Shown here in pieces: positions 19,091 to 32,589 of a stretch of DNA of 64,000 nucleotides; position 1 is the first letter of the stretch, and every line of letters begins with the position of its first letter. Below the pieces are notes generated by a model that did no database searches, was not told where the DNA came from, and saw only the letters and a list, made by a program, of their open reading frames with translations. The stretch lies in the NCBI RefSeq assembly GCF_958298935.1, contig NC_084940.1:17045146-17109145 (forward strand). Direction: 5' to 3'. A program made the translations under genes and the position numbers. The DNA comes from Phragmites australis. Taxonomy: Eukaryota > Streptophyta > Magnoliopsida > Poales > Poaceae.

Positions 19091-21900
19091 TGCTTAAAAG
19101 CTATGTATTATATCTATGTATAACTTAATTTTTTATAAAATAATATTTTTAATATTTGTTATTATCAACAAACTATGTTAGTTAGTATGAATCATTACTA
19201 ATATTCAGTTAATCATAACTTAAGTTGTCAATAATCATCACTAAATACCCATAATAAATATTATTTATGGTTAATAACATCTAATTGTAACTAATGTTCA
19301 ACTAAAAATCTTTAATAACCAATGATAATCATTAATCATCACTAACCACAAATGATAAAAATACATATAAATAGAGCATTACAGAGAAACTCACTTTTTC
19401 ACTATATAGCATATGGCTGAAAATAATTTTAGAAATTAGTTCATCACATAAGAACAATATTAGTGGATTTTTCTAGATTTTTGGGAACATATTTAAGATC
19501 CTAACAATTGTTAAAAGTTATAAAGGTAGCATTGTTTTTTGAGAATTTTAGTTTAAATTCTACATAGACTTTTTAGGTGAATCCAAATAAAATGGATTGC
19601 ATATGAATTATGGATCATAGATAAAAAGTTCTAGGATTTTTGGAGCAACAAAAGACTACAATTTTGAATAGAGAAAAATTGAACGAGTATTGTTCACACG
19701 GGACAAGTGGACGGTGTGTGATTTGACCAATTTTGGTGTACCGATTGGTTCAGCATCTGATAACAATATGCTTGGAATCTATATGAGATCTCATCTTGGA
19801 CGAGGCTCGTGCTCCCAACTAAACAGACTCTTAACCACTTGCTTCTTAGAATCATTTGGAATGACTTGGATTAGCATGGATTGCTTACTTGAGGTGGTTG
19901 TGTATAGAAGTCAGCATATATCTTAGGAAGAAGAAAAAAACAATAAACAAGTAAGAAAAATCCAAAGAAAAGGACCATAAAATGGGGAAACAACTAGAAA
20001 AATTAAAAACATAGAAAAGTCATAAACAAATCCAAAAATCGAATAAAATCAGAAAACCAAGTAGCTTCAAACATGACAATAAAATTCTATTTATACAAGA
20101 CGTCAAGAAATGATGATACATAAAATATTTATACTAAACATGCATTTCATTAACCCTAAAAGCAGTGTGTATGATTCTAACATTTCAAGCAGATAAAAAA
20201 GATAACTCTGCATAATCTAAACTTGATAACATAATGCTAAATATGTATTGAGGACAAGGTCTCTCCTTATCCTCAATAACAACACATTTTACATAAAGTT
20301 ACAAACTAGTTCAGTCATAACAAAAATATCATTGGTCTTTGTTGGTCCTTGAATCAACACATCGATTTTTTAAAGCCCTGAAGGATTTCCTCAAGAGCAT
20401 CGTTTCACTACAATAGCCCCTTGGTACGCAAATGTAGTATCTAAACCAAACAAAATTATTATGGTAAGAAAATAAACAATCAATGAAAAGCAAACCGAGA
20501 TGTTGAGGAAAAGCATAAGTGCACAACAGAACTAATGTACATTAAACATTGTTGGTAGTGGTCTCCTATAGATGAAACTTATAACGAATTAAACATTGCC
20601 AACAAGCTACATGGTTCAAGAAAAGGGATTCTGAGCCAATTAAGCTATTGAATTCCAAAGATACAATGTTCACAGCAATGCCACATATATTATGACAGTT
20701 GTTCAAGCAAAAATATTTTAAGCCTGGAAGACAAGAAGAAATTATTTGAAGCCTACATCCTACCTTGATGTTGGATCAGATACATATAGCACATGTTCTA
20801 ATTAAATTGAGCCTCACAAAGTGTGGTAGTACAATGCACCACTGCACGTAGGTTGCTTAACCACAAGATATACACGTACAAGTCACATGTCAATAATTAT
20901 GGCATGCATGCACTTCAAAGTTATGCTAAAACTAACTAAGTAAATAGCTACAACACACAGGACAAGCCACAAATGGTGTTGCAGAAAAATGTAGCATTAC
21001 ACCAAGACAGAAATATGTAACAAGTAGGTCTAAATGTTCTATTACTACTCTACTTTTGCATCAAAGAACATACTACATATTACGGGTCAAATTGAAGAAA
21101 CATATTAGGACAATTAGTGAGAACTATTAGACATTGTTAAGTTGGAGGGACCGACCTATACATGATTAACTAGGGGCCACTTATAAGAAAGGAGCATAAA
21201 TAGAGTATTGATATTGAGAATATGTAGTCCATCAATTGTTGAACACGATAAAAGTCAATGGTTAGTGTCCATAGGTCAGTTCTTCGTTTAACAATAGCAA
21301 CAACAGATGTTTACACCACAGAAAATCTTAACGAAATTAAATACCCTAAATTCGAATTGAATAAATACTTGAACACACCGCTGCTGCATTAATCTTATGG
21401 TCTTAATGCATTTCAGATCAATTGATTTAAACTATAAAGGCAAAAATTTAGATGTAGTTAAAACCATCGATGTGTCACTCGGATATGCTTTTGCAAGTAG
21501 CCCGAAACAAGGGAGGAGGACGGGAAGAGGAAGAGGAGTAGCAGGTACAAGCCTTTGGGGTCAGAGAGGTGAGTGCTGGAGCAGAAGTCGTTGGTGTCAA
21601 GCAATGCCGGACTTGAGCAATGAGCCACCAGATCGGAGAGATGAGTAACGTAGGTCGAGCAGAGCGCCGTCGAAGTTGAGCAGGGCAATGTAAGAGGATG
21701 AGCATATCATCGTCGGAGTCGAACAGAGCGCTGCTGGATAGGGGAGGCAAGTGGTGGCTGATGCACGACTAGAGTTTAGAGCAAGCTGAGTGGCGCATCC
21801 ACAAGCGGTTCCAAACTCGATAGGAGATTTTTAGTTTCCCCGTAGATCGGCGTGGCTCCCACGTTGATCCCAGAGCTGCCAAACGAAGCGAAACTGTTCC
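19091..21900. other. AT-rich intergenic region between Retand and RPS19
   Basis: No supported gene. The segment 19420-19680 resembles 29420-29690 (AAAATAATTTTAGAAATTAG, then GAATTATGG(A/G)TCA and TTTTGAATAGA words in order). It is thus probably a fragment of the gypsy LTR family whose fuller copy lies inside the copia element. The remainder is AT-rich with only short shadow frames. Confidence 0.5.
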
Positions 21901-21905
21901 CACCG

Positions 21906-22027
21906 AAACCCTAGACAGCAGCCCACAAAATCGGCCCACGTTCACCACCAGACGGCCCATAGCCCACCCATCTCATATAAATATCCTTCCGCCTCCCTGG
22001 CCACTCGCACGCCTCCGCAAAACCCTA
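21906..22027 (+). promoter_or_regulatory. RPS19 core promoter: telo-boxes, site II motifs, TATA
   Basis: Telo-box AAACCCTA occurs at 21906-21913 and 22020-22027. Site II-type GGCCCA occurs at 21933-21938 and 21954-21959. TATAAATAT lies at 21976-21984, which would place the transcription start near 22010. Telo-box plus site II combinations are characteristic of plant ribosomal-protein promoters and link transcription to growth and cell division through TCP-type factors. Confidence 0.8.
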
Positions 22028-22094
22028 GCAGCCGCAGCCGCAGCGCCCACCTCCTCCTTCTGCAGGACCGCGGCGGCAGCGAGAGGAAGACAGG

Positions 22095-23888
22095 ATGGCG
22101 ACCTCGACGGCGCGCACGGTGAAGGACGTCAACCCCCACGAGTTCGTTACGGCCTACTCCGCCCACCTCAAGCGCTCCGGCAAGGTAGCCACCGGATCCC
22201 CCCTCCTCCCCCATCGGATCTCGCGCTTGCTACTGGCCTCCGGCTCCGCGAGGATCTTGGTAGCATCCCTCCAGATATTGCTGCTGCTGATGCGATGCTA
22301 TTGCTGCTATGGATGCGATGCAATTTGTTTCTTTGACGAGCACCTGACCTAGTCTGTTGGATTCGGTTTGTTATGTGGTGGATTTAGGTTCCTTCATTTA
22401 GGACTAGGAGAGCGCTGCAGCGCTGTCGCCGCTTAGTTGGGATTTTCTTTGTTTTTAGTGGGTTGAACTCTATTCATTAGGGGGTTAGTCTAATTTGTAG
22501 CAGATCAACTAGCTCATTTCTTTAGCTCTGTTAGCCTTGTAGAATCGAGGTTACGCTTCAGTTCTTTCGATGCTGCCCGTGAGTTGTGTTGTGGTCTAGA
22601 ATTAAGTGATCCGGCAGGGTAGTCCTAGGCTCTGTTGCCAGTTCCGGTTATTAGTTGAAATTTCAAATGGTTGCGTTGAGCATTTTGTGTGATAGTGCTG
22701 GTGATTTGTTCTGGTTAAGCTGACATTGTTGCACGAGAATGTTTATTGTCATTTCAAATATCCTTTTTACTGCTTATTACATTGATGTGTCCATCTATGT
22801 GAATGCTAGACTTTAGTTTCCAGTAACCATCTTGTTATCAGAGATAAACAGACAATAGTTTTGGTAGTAGTCTAATTTTCGATGATGATCTATTGGTTGC
22901 TACCTTGTTACTTTGTGCGAAATGTTTGGTAAAAACATATGCTGCTTGCTCTGCTTTGATTTGTTCTTAACAAATGAGGATCATTTACTTTAACGATGTT
23001 GCCAAATGGCTGTGATTCAATAAAGAAATGCACTAATTTCAACTTTTCTTCCAATGTATTGTGGAGAAGTTCGTAATGGTAATTCTATTTAGATGAATGA
23101 TTCTAATTTCCTACTATTTCTCATGCTCTGTTAAAATTTGCAAAACGTAACTGATTTTTTGTTTGTATGAATAGAGCTTCTGGAGTTATTTCTGTTCCTA
23201 TAATGCTACAGGAAACACCTTTTACTTAACCTTGTTAAGCTTTATGGTTTTCTGTTGCATTCTATAATTTGCATAAATAAATTATTTCTTCTCTTGCAGA
23301 TGGAGCTCCCAGAGTGGGTTGACATTGTCAAGACTGCAAGGTTCAAGGAGCTCCCGCCACATGACCCTGACTGGTACTACATCCGTGCTGGTGAGTGAGG
23401 AATAATGATCTATTTTTTACCAATGCATTGTAACTCTGTTTTCTTGAATGATGGATTTAGGCTCTCTTTAATTGACCCTCCATTTGTGTTGTGTCATAGC
23501 ATCCATCGCGAGGAAGATCTACCTGAGGCAGGGCATTGGTGTCGGTGGCTTCCAGAAGATCTATGGTGGGCGCCAGAGGAATGGCTCACGACCCCCACAC
23601 TTTTGCAAGAGCAGTGGTGCCATTTCTCGCAACATCCTGCAGCAGCTGCAGAAGATGGGCATCATTGATGTTGATCCCAAGGGGTAACACGACTGCTTTT
23701 ATGCTTATATTTGTACATTAATGAATTCATTGCTTCTTGCTTATGTTTGTGCATTAATAAGTTCATAGCTTTTTGCTGATGTTTGCTTATGTTGTACATG
23801 GGTGTTCTGTTACAGCGGAAGGCTCATCACCTCCCAGGGAAGGCGTGATCTTGATCAAGTTGCTGGAAGGGTTGCTGTTGTTCCCTAA
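22095..23888 (+). CDS. RPS19: 40S ribosomal protein S19 (eS19), four exons
   Basis: Exons 22095-22184, 23300-23390, 23500-23683 and 23816-23888 join to 145 codons plus TAA, all introns GT-AG. Recognisable segments are [68 protein letters not shown] and [19 protein letters not shown], which cover the family from end to end at normal length. The protein belongs to the head of the 40S subunit and is needed for late pre-40S rRNA maturation. The start follows a TATA box by about 115 bases and fits the family N-terminus. The first intron (1115 bp) is long, as is common in ribosomal-protein genes. At exon 3 the intron donor overlaps an in-frame TAA, so retention of that intron would stop translation at KG. 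No damage seen; likely functional. Confidence 0.96.
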
Positions 23889-24992
23889 GCTGTTTGAATC
23901 CACCTAATCCAGTTATGTTTGGTAGTAGAATTTGACTACAGTTTTGAATCAGGATATCCCCTGCCTTTGATGGTTGAAAGTATTCAAAGTCGGAACTAAA
24001 TTAATTGCCAGTTATGCTTGTGAACTCTTGTGATGTGGTACGTGCTGTGGTTATGCTAGTCTGCAATCATTGTTTTTTACTCAACGCAAATTGGACTCAT
24101 TGCATGCTATGATCTGATCGTTCTCTTGCCTGCCTGATGTTTACCATTCTTGCTATTCGTCTGGCAAAATTTGCTCAAGGATACAGCTGCTAGTGTTGCA
24201 TCTGCTAAATAAATTCGATAGTTCGCTATGGTTAATATAATGGTATCAGAAATTGTAGTTATCCTATTGACATTTCTGAGAAGAATATATTTGGCAGTAA
24301 AATCGAACTGTTATGGATGCCGAACCATGCACAACGGTATCATGATTGATTGCCAGTACGTCGGAATAGAACAAGACTTCGTGGGAGTTTGTTTTTCATA
24401 CTGAACTATTAATTTGTGTATTCAGACACTCTCGTGCACTTAACCTCCCTACGCCATTCCCCGACATCATAGTTGACGTGACTTGGCCCATTTGTGAGAG
24501 ACTTCAGGCTATCTATTTCTTCTCCCATTTCTACGCTATTCTGATTAGGGTTTACAAAACTGTTTGGGATACGAAAATTGAGATCTGGTGGTAACTGAAA
24601 AATTGTAGTTATCGTAATAACTGTTTGAAATTTGACGAGAATTCGTTTAAAATTTATTTGATCAAATTTGAAATTTGATGAGAATTCGAATTGAATTGAT
24701 CGAATGGTAATCACTCGATTTGCATTGGTTATTGAGTGGTTTTGTTGTTTTATTGAGCGTATTTTCCATATTGTCGGTAATAGTTTGGTTTGGTCGGTAA
24801 CCGCTCGATTTTCTGGATTTTCAGTGAAGTTAAAAAAAAATCAAAAAAGGCTTAACCTTATAAATTCAATAACTAATTCATTTTAGCTTCAAATCAAATT
24901 AAACTATTGATCCTCATAAAAAAATAAATATTTTCTATGAGAAAATATATTTGCTAAATCAAGTTAAATGTATAGTTTACTCTTTGCTAATC
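23889..24992. other. RPS19 3' flank and AT-rich spacer
   Basis: The transcribed 3' end of RPS19 probably lies in the first few hundred bases (an AATAAA occurs near 24206). From about 24600 on, GAATTCG and CGGTAACCGCTCG words resemble the sequence at 36050-36130 beyond the copia element, consistent with both sides belonging to one older repeat split by that insertion. No gene seen. Confidence 0.45.
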
Positions 24993-24997
24993 TAAAA
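24993..24997. repeat. Target-site duplication TAAAA of copia element, left copy
   Basis: TAAAA precedes the left LTR terminus TGTTGTACATG and is repeated at 35840-35844. Confidence 0.85.
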
Positions 24998-25192
24998 TGT
25001 TGTACATGAATGTAATGAACAGTAGAGAGATACTCAAGAGATAGGGAATGATAGCTTATTTTTATTAAATGGGGTGTTTACATATTTATACATGCTGAAT
25101 AGATATGATGAAAGAACATATCTATTGGAAAGACACCTATTCTCAATAGACACACCACTTGGTAATTGATTATATGGTGTTTATTCTCAACA
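24998..25192 (-). repeat. 3' LTR of copia element (195 bp)
   Basis: Plus-strand ends TGTTGTACATG and ATTCTCAACA. It matches 35638-35839 with scattered differences and a few small indels (for example GGGAACTGGGAAGACAC in the right copy). Confidence 0.88.
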
Positions 25193-25203
25193 CTCTCCCT
25201 TGA
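25193..25203 (-). promoter_or_regulatory. Polypurine tract of copia element
   Basis: The minus strand reads CAAGGGAGAG directly before the 3' LTR terminus TGTTGAG, the position and composition of the plus-strand primer used in reverse transcription. Confidence 0.75.
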
Positions 25204-25842
25204 TCAATTATTCTAGTTGTAAACTTTTTGTTAAAAACTTCTTTAAAACCCTGTAAGAAAATATGAGGAGAAAATAATATATTGATATGCCATAAAACTC
25301 CTTTAAGATCTAATGTGGAAATGTAAGGAGAAAATGATATGACACATATTGTTTATTACCTCGTTGTAATTTTATATGAGAAATCTAAATAGGAAAAACT
25401 CATTTGTGAACTTAAAGAATAATAATTATGATATATGCATCATATTAAAACCTCCGAAAATCTCTTAGAAAAATAGGAGGAATACTAGTGATATGCTGTT
25501 TAAACTCCTTTTAAACCCAATAGCAAAATAAGGAGAAAATAGTACATCATATATTGATTATTGTTTCTGTGTAAACTTATATGAGAAAAACTTTAAAAGG
25601 AAAAACCCATAAACGAGTTTAGATAACAATAGATATGTCTTTGATACCTCCTTTAAAAACCCCGAAGGAGAAAATATGAGATATGATATCATCTTGTGTA
25701 GATATTGCCTCACTAAAAATCTTTTTTAGAAACCGTATAGGAAAAACTCATAAAGAAAAAGAGAGTAATATAATATCAACGGATTATTATTTAGGGATAA
25801 ATTCCTTCTGAACCTTACAAATCTCGTAGTCATCGCATACCA

Positions 25843-26110
25843 ATTACGTGAATGCATTTTGGAATATGTAAGTTGGTAAGGACTTAGTGAATAGATATAC
25901 GAGATTATCACATGATTTTGTTTGCAAGATTTGTATCTCCCTATTATGAGGATAGAATATTTTAGGAGTAATATATTTGGTTATATTGCTCTTTATATAA
26001 CCTATTTGCATTTGACAAATGTTTGTAGAATTATCTTCATAGATAATTATTGATGATTCAATGGAATCAATACCATATGATAGTTGTATATTGTTTATCA
26101 TTCTGCAAGA
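25843..26110 (-). pseudogene. Copia RNase H remnant
   Basis: The 85-codon open piece includes YEDNSTNICQMQIGYIKSN, TKYITPKIFY and DNLVYLFTKSLP. These are the conserved YEDNxxCIxQ, TKHI.PK.F and DN.AD.FTKSLP blocks of copia RNase H. It degrades the RNA strand of the RNA-DNA hybrid. Frames upstream are interrupted. Confidence 0.85.
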
Positions 26111-26339
26111 TCATACACATGTATGTGATGTTTCAGAATGATAGGTGGAAGTAGCTTCTGAAATCTGTTTTGATGACTCTAATGTGAAGGCTATATCACC
26201 ATAAAATCAGTCTATGATCTGGCATTATGGAGATCTATTATATAGCAGTGTTTGGATATCAACTATAGTCATATCTTGATTTTCTGATAGAAAAATCTAA
26301 ATCTTTAATGCCATAAAGATATATTTGGATATCATCTTT

Positions 26340-27240
26340 GACTCCCACCTAATGGTGTTGTTGGAGTTGCGCTATTTAAGCTAGCAAGTTATTTGCAAAT
26401 GTAATATCAGGCCTGTTGCGATTTACAAGATACATGAGCGCTTTGATAGCACTAAGATATAGAACTTTAAATTCAATATCTTTTCATTGTCAACCCAATG
26501 TATGAATGGATCTTGATTCATATTTAAGGATTGAATGACCATATGTATTTTGATGGATATGATTGTCCAATATCATTTAGATATTGGTGAACTGATGGAT
26601 AAATATTCCTAAAGGAATATGCTCAAGTTGTAGACTTAAGCAAAATTTGGTTTTAACCAAATTATTCATCTCAATTTTCGTCATAAGATGATTACATACT
26701 TTGTTGTGTGTGGTTTGGAGATGATACAAAATCCAATTGAGATTTCATTATGAACACATATATGTAATTGTTGGAGTAACCCTTATATGGAAAAAATTCA
26801 TTTAGTCAGTTGTACCACAATCAACTTAAATGCTTGAAGTCATGGAGTGATTTAAGCTATACACAATATATATTGTGATTTGTATTTAGATTCAGAATAC
26901 GAAGTCCATTAGGGACTTATATGTCCGAATTTATCCAATTCATTTGATCTGCCAATGATATTGAATATGAGAACATAATTTCCACACATATCATAGGGTA
27001 TGTAGCATCATAATTGATGCCTGGCCTCTGCGTAAACCCATGTGCTACAAGCCTCGCTATTTCACCACCTTATGGATTAAAAATCCATTTTACTTCCGTA
27101 GGGAAGACATTAGAGGTGTATGTATTATTTTGTGAATACATGTCTTTTATGAGATAGTGCAGTTCTACCTCAATTGATTCCTTCTATTTGGTCCAGTCCG
27201 AGTGCTTGAGGCACCCTGCCATGGCCATGGACTTTGGCTT
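26340..27240 (-). pseudogene. Copia reverse transcriptase remnant
   Basis: Reading across frames on the minus strand gives VEVHGHGRVPQA-type linker, then KWIFNP, ARLVAHGFTQRPGINYDATY, ISLADQMNW, VPNGLRI, and further on TKFCLSLQLEHIPLGI and LSAIKALMYLVNRNRPDITF. These are in the normal order of copia RT. The catalytic YVDD segment was not found, so it is probably deleted between the VPNGL and TKFCL blocks. Multiple stops. Confidence 0.8.
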
Positions 27241-28750
27241 GGATCCAATTGAAGATCTTCTGCAATTTTCGAGGAGAAATATTTGTCGATAATTTGTAGT
27301 CTTTGATATTGATTGATTCGATGGAATCAATATAGTTTGTGGAAATATTATCCCATTTAAGTCCGTGTATTTTCCAAAACAATGGAGTTAGGGTGTTCCC
27401 ATGACCCAGTGTCTGGATTTGTGTACACATTTGTGCTGGGTATTTGGATGTTGAATATCCATAGGCGTTTGGATAGTGAATATCTATAAGGTATCTATCA
27501 ATTTGATATTGATTTGCATTTACTGTTTTAGAGGAGGGATTCCTCTGTTTCCGCGGTAGCTTGCAAGAAGCTTTATCCTTTGTGATCGTACATCTCCCTC
27601 TCTTATTTTGATTTGGGAGTTGAGTAATTCGATTGGTACCTCCAAACTTTCTAGTACATTCTTAGTAGGAATATAGGATTTGGTGACACTTTTGTTGTCA
27701 ATAAATGCATCTTGACAGGTTATTTATAATATGTTACAAATACAAGATGTTCTGGATTAGGATTTAAATATCAGGTACATGGATATGAGGACTGAATGTG
27801 AACATGTATGACGTTCTCTTTTGATTCTTGGCATTCTTTGTGGTATTAATCTCCTCATAATGCCGGAAATTATCCTCAAAATGTTATGAGCATACATGCA
27901 ATGAATATGTTCTATGTGAGGGACTAAAGGTATTATATGATTGACGGATAATTATACCTCATATGGATCCCCAATGCCTTTTGATGTATGTTGTATGGTG
28001 GTGATATCGGTATGTGCAGAATGTAATTGATTCGCAGATAGAAAATACTTGGTTGGGGCCAAATTTTCACGTACTAACTGCAACGGAGGGAGCTGTATTA
28101 CTGCAGTTGGATAAATGTGGATTAATGATACGGTGTGTAAAGCCACATGTCACCAGCAAGATGTTGGTAAATTGTAATTCTATGGTTGGTCATGCAAATG
28201 AATTGATTCTCTTGATAAGATATTCAGCTAGACCATTATGAATGTGCACACATGGTACTTAATACAATAGTTCCCAAAAACCAAACAATAATTGAATGTA
28301 CATTAAGGAATGACATTATCCATGTAAATGGATTTGATCCCGCGTCCAGGATTATTTGCTCTAATTTTGATAATTTGAGCAATTAGTTTGGCATAAGTGT
28401 GGTGCCTTATGTATAAAGGACACATATGAGACTATTTTCTAGATGCATCAATCAGCATTGTATAGTACTTAGATGGTCTATAAAATTGCTGAAATAGAGC
28501 CATATGTATGTTCTTGAATGCCTTCAAGAAATTAGGTGGTGCATTGTGAATTTTAAGGTAAGAGGGCCTTAAAATTAAATTTCCTGTGACACATATGGTG
28601 CACATATATCTGAAGATTTTGGGAATACTGTGACCAATGGAATTGCTAATAATTTTTCTCATCATCTCTAATGTAGAGTGACCAAGGCAATCATACCAAG
28701 TCTTGATTTGATCAAGATAGAAAAATTATTTTATACACAATATATGGTAC
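27241..28750 (-). pseudogene. Copia integrase remnant
   Basis: The open stretch 28432-28665 reads MMRKIISNSIGHSIPKIFRY, then FLKAFKNIHMALFQQFYRPS and YYTMLIDASRK. It corresponds to the end of the zinc-binding region and the start of the catalytic core of a copia integrase. In it ICVTGN replaces the expected cysteine-containing C-x-x-G-K/N block. Downstream remains, such as KIRANNPGRGIKSIYMDN (28300s, minus), belong to the core. Heavily frameshifted. Confidence 0.75.
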
Positions 28751-28779
28751 GGTAATTGATGTATATATAGTACAATCTA

Positions 28780-29250
28780 GATGGTATATAGGGAAGCTTG
28801 CCATATCCGTTGATTAAGAGGAGAAATTCCTCTTTTGTTGTCATCATGGGTTTTGATATATAAACCATTCTGATGGATATCTCTATAACTTATAAGGTAC
28901 GAGTTGAATCGAGATACTATAGGGCATCAACGATTATGACTTGTATACCCATAGGAAGAGTAATTATGGCACGGCCAAAGCCAATACTCACTACATCACG
29001 TCCAGCGATTATCAAAACATTTCATTATCTTTTAGTAAGAGTTTGAAAATATTTTGGTTTCCCTAAGTATAGAATTTGTGGTGTAACTATCCACAAGACA
29101 TATTTTCTCCATCAGATTGACTCCCATAGAATTCTATATATACAATTGAAGAATTTGATATGAAATTCTTTTCAAATATATAGAATACATCCATACTTTG
29201 TTTTAGTATCATAGTGCTGATACAATATTGTATTACAATATTTAATGGGA
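28780..29250 (-). pseudogene. Copia protease remnant
   Basis: The minus-strand reading LMEKICLVDSYTTNSILRET matches the copia protease active-site region (normally D-S/T-G). Here the catalytic triplet reads DSY, so the glycine is lost. It is followed by LPFLW/QLVPYKL remnants of the loop preceding the integrase. Broken by stops. Confidence 0.7.
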
Positions 29251-29256
29251 CATCGA

Positions 29257-32200
29257 TGTAATAGCCCAAATGGCTTAAACATGTTATTAAGCATCATAAA
29301 CATCATTGGCATCATGCTTAATTGTTTTGGTGAATTATGAACATGCTTTTTCAATTAAACATAATTTGTAAAATCAATGTTCATTGGTGCATTGTTAAGC
29401 AACTCACAATATTGCTATACAATATAGGGTTGGAAATAATTTTAGAAATTAGTCCGTGCAATATGAAGAATATAAATGAATTTTCCCAAATTTTTGGAGA
29501 TGGTTTTGAAGGCATAAAATTTCCACAAGTTAGAAAAGGTTGCATGTTTGGGGCATTTTAGTTTGAAATTGGTTCAGGAATTATGGGTCAAACTAGTTAA
29601 AATGGGTTACACATGAATTATAGTTTCACACAAAATTAGTCCTATGATTTTTGAACCACGGAAAGGTATTCTTTTGAATAGAATAAGTGGAGATGATATT
29701 TTTTCTTTAGTTGATCACTATTCATCAGCCCCACCTGTTATCCCTCTCTCTGCATCTCACCTCCTCTCACTCGCCGAGCTTTGCTTAGGGGCAGCCGCCG
29801 CTTTTCTTGATTTTGGAGGCCAGCCACGTCGCCAGATGAGTCGAGCACGGTACCGTGCTCCTTCCCGAGGTGCTGGGCGTCGCCCTTATCTCCTTCCCCT
29901 CGCTCTCTCTGCTCTCCTCTCTCTCTCACTCGGCCACCCTGCACAGAGCAGTAGAGTAGAGCGCACCGCAGCGTCGCCGCCCAAAATCCACCGCACCGAG
30001 CTTGATTTCGCCCCGGCCAAGCTCACTGGAGCATTGGAGGGGTGACGCTAGGACCCTCACCAAGCTCATCCACTGCTTTCCCCGGTTTTTCCCGCGCTAA
30101 TTGACCTCGGCAGGCGCTTCTTCCTCAGCGCCGGTGCCCTTCTTCCCGTTGTTCACCGTCGATCCGCCGTGTTACCGCTTCTTCGGCCGAATCAATCCCG
30201 CGGTAAGTTCCCTCGCGACCTATCGAATCCTTTACGCGCGTCCATTATTGTCTGGTGCATTGTTGGAGCGCTTCTCCGTGTGAGCCACCCGCCGCCACCA
30301 CCTCGGCACACGCTGCCGGCCGGGCCGCCGTTGGGCCCGTCGAAAACTAGCTACACCGTTGAATCTACATGCCTCCGTAGATACTGTGGGGGTGCTCATC
30401 CGGCTCGATTGCGTCGTCATTTAGCCACCAGTGAGCCGAGTCGTGCCACCGCCATGCTGTTTGCCTCCAAAAATCATGAAACCAATTTTGTTAAGTTTAT
30501 ATGATCATTATCTATATGTTAATAATACTGGGAGATATGAAATGTGTATTTAAATTGCATGGGTTAATAAAATAGGTTTGAGCTTCATTAATCCATAATT
30601 AAATATTGGTAACTCCAAAATTGATGAAATCAATTTTTAAAATCTTATTAATTGATTCCTTGCTCATTAAAAATAATCACCCTCATGTTAAATATGATTA
30701 AATTCCTATTTAGGGTTAAGCTTTGTGTAAGCTTAATTAATCCAGGAAATGATTAGATGCTTAACATTAATCCAAATTAAGAAAATCTTGAGGCTTTAAA
30801 ACTCATGTCATGATGCATTGCATCTCCACCCTGTCATGCACTGTGGAGCATCTGTCATTGCACGTCATTCATGTTCATCACTGCATGCATTCTTCAGTAG
30901 TGAACGAAGGTCCGGAGCATGACGCGAGTGTGATCGAGGGTGATACCGAGGCACACCACTTCTGCGAGTTCTGTTCAGGAAGTGTCGGGCAAATCCCAGA
31001 GCAGAAAAGCAAGCATCTAAGCATACTACACCCTTTGCTCAATTTAAATGGAGTCTAAAATTGATAAATTATTCTTTATGTATGTTTGCATATGTTGAGT
31101 TTAGTGTCGGGATGATATGGGTAGAGCCTTTGTTGATGCATTGTCTCCATCTTGACTTATTGATGAATTCTTATCATTGTAGCTTTGATGACATAGTTGT
31201 GTCTAGCTTCAAGGTTTACTCGAAATGCTTAGCAATGCTTAGGTCCTCGGTAGAAGTTGAGCGACAGTGCTGCCATTGTTCGTGAGCTTAGGGCTTAATC
31301 ACTGTTTACAGACACAAAGATGATGTTGAGATGGATGATTGAGATGTGAGATTGAGGCGAGATGTGGGTGGTGCTAGGGGTATCTTCTGCTCAGGAGGAG
31401 TCTTCTGGGTAGTTCGGGAGAGGAGCCTAGATGCTCTAGACCACTTGCATCGTTTAAGGCCGTCCGTTGGTACAGCTGGCTCTAGCACTTTCCGTACTCA
31501 CCACATGCTGATCTAATGGTAAGGTAAACCGATTATCATATGCCGTGCCGACACTTGCCTTGCGACTCTATGACGCATAAGAGATAAAGAAAAGAAGAAG
31601 CAAGGTGACGGGAAGTTGGAGGTGTCCAGGACACGCTTGCAGTAACCCTGGTGCCATAGGGGTATTGCAAGTGGGTGGTTTCGGGTATGATAAAGGTTGA
31701 CTCGAGTACCCCCTTGCGTGTTCTTTTGTGAGTAGCACAAGCCGAATGGTCCTCGAGTCGTGTGGGTAAAGTTGTACCCCCTGCAGGGTATAAGAACAAT
31801 TTGAATTGCCGCGCTCTTGGTCATGAGCATGCTATTGTTTCATTTGTATCGGTCGTAGAGTTTACGAATGTGAGATAAGGTTATGGTGTGATGATTTTGG
31901 TTGGTGGTTCGTTGATGAGATACTATGGTTACTATACATACATGTTCAAGTTGTGGTTTACAGGGTAGAAAGGTAGTTGTTTTTGGAGTTAAGTATAGAT
32001 GCTCACACATATGTGTCTAGGTTGTTTATCGCATCTATTTTACTTAACCTTGTGTCCTACTCTTGCTAACAGCTCAATGCATAATCCTTAGAGTCGAACT
32101 AACTATATGTGCTTTATATGGATTAAGTCATGCGAGTACCTTCGTACTCATGCCTGCGCTTTCAGGTTCTGCTGGTGAGGGTGATGCGGTGTTTGGCTAC

Positions 32201-32571
32201 TTCGTTCCCACTGATGCAGGTGGTGGGAAAGAGTAGTCCATCCTACTCTGGTGAGGTGTAGCTTTTGGGGTGGAGCCTAAGGGCATATGACTCCACTCTC
32301 CTTTTGTTATTGCTAAGGTTTATCTTCCGCTGCGTAGTTTCTCTTTGTGTAAACTGTTGCATGCTTAAGAACTTGTAATATAACTTTTATTACTCGCTCT
32401 TTCTTAAGCTATGTTGTGATATGCATGTTGGAAAGGTATGTGTTCCGATCTTAGGCACAAAACACGTGCCGGGACTACCGGGATGGTATTCTGGTTAATC
32501 ACTGAGGTTGTGATTATGAATAATGATCCTCCTGATGATTAATTAGAATACTGTTTGGACGGTTCCTCACA
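29257..32571 (+). mobile_element. Gypsy LTR nested in copia element (probable solo LTR)
   Basis: Begins TGTAATAGCCCAAATGGC and ends GACGGTTCCTCACA, i.e. TG...CA ends, about 3.3 kb. It separates copia gag (right) from copia protease (left). The C/T-rich leader-like zone at 29730-30250, AT-rich middle and terminal GTGCCGGGACTACCGGGATGG zone are laid out as in long grass gypsy LTRs. No gag or pol of its own was seen. Flanking five-base words differ (ATCGA against GTAGG), so the target duplication is not confirmed and the edges are approximate. GC-rich open frames around 29640-30504 look like leader, not genes. Confidence 0.6.
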
Positions 32572-32589
32572 GTAGGAAATTGCCTTGAC

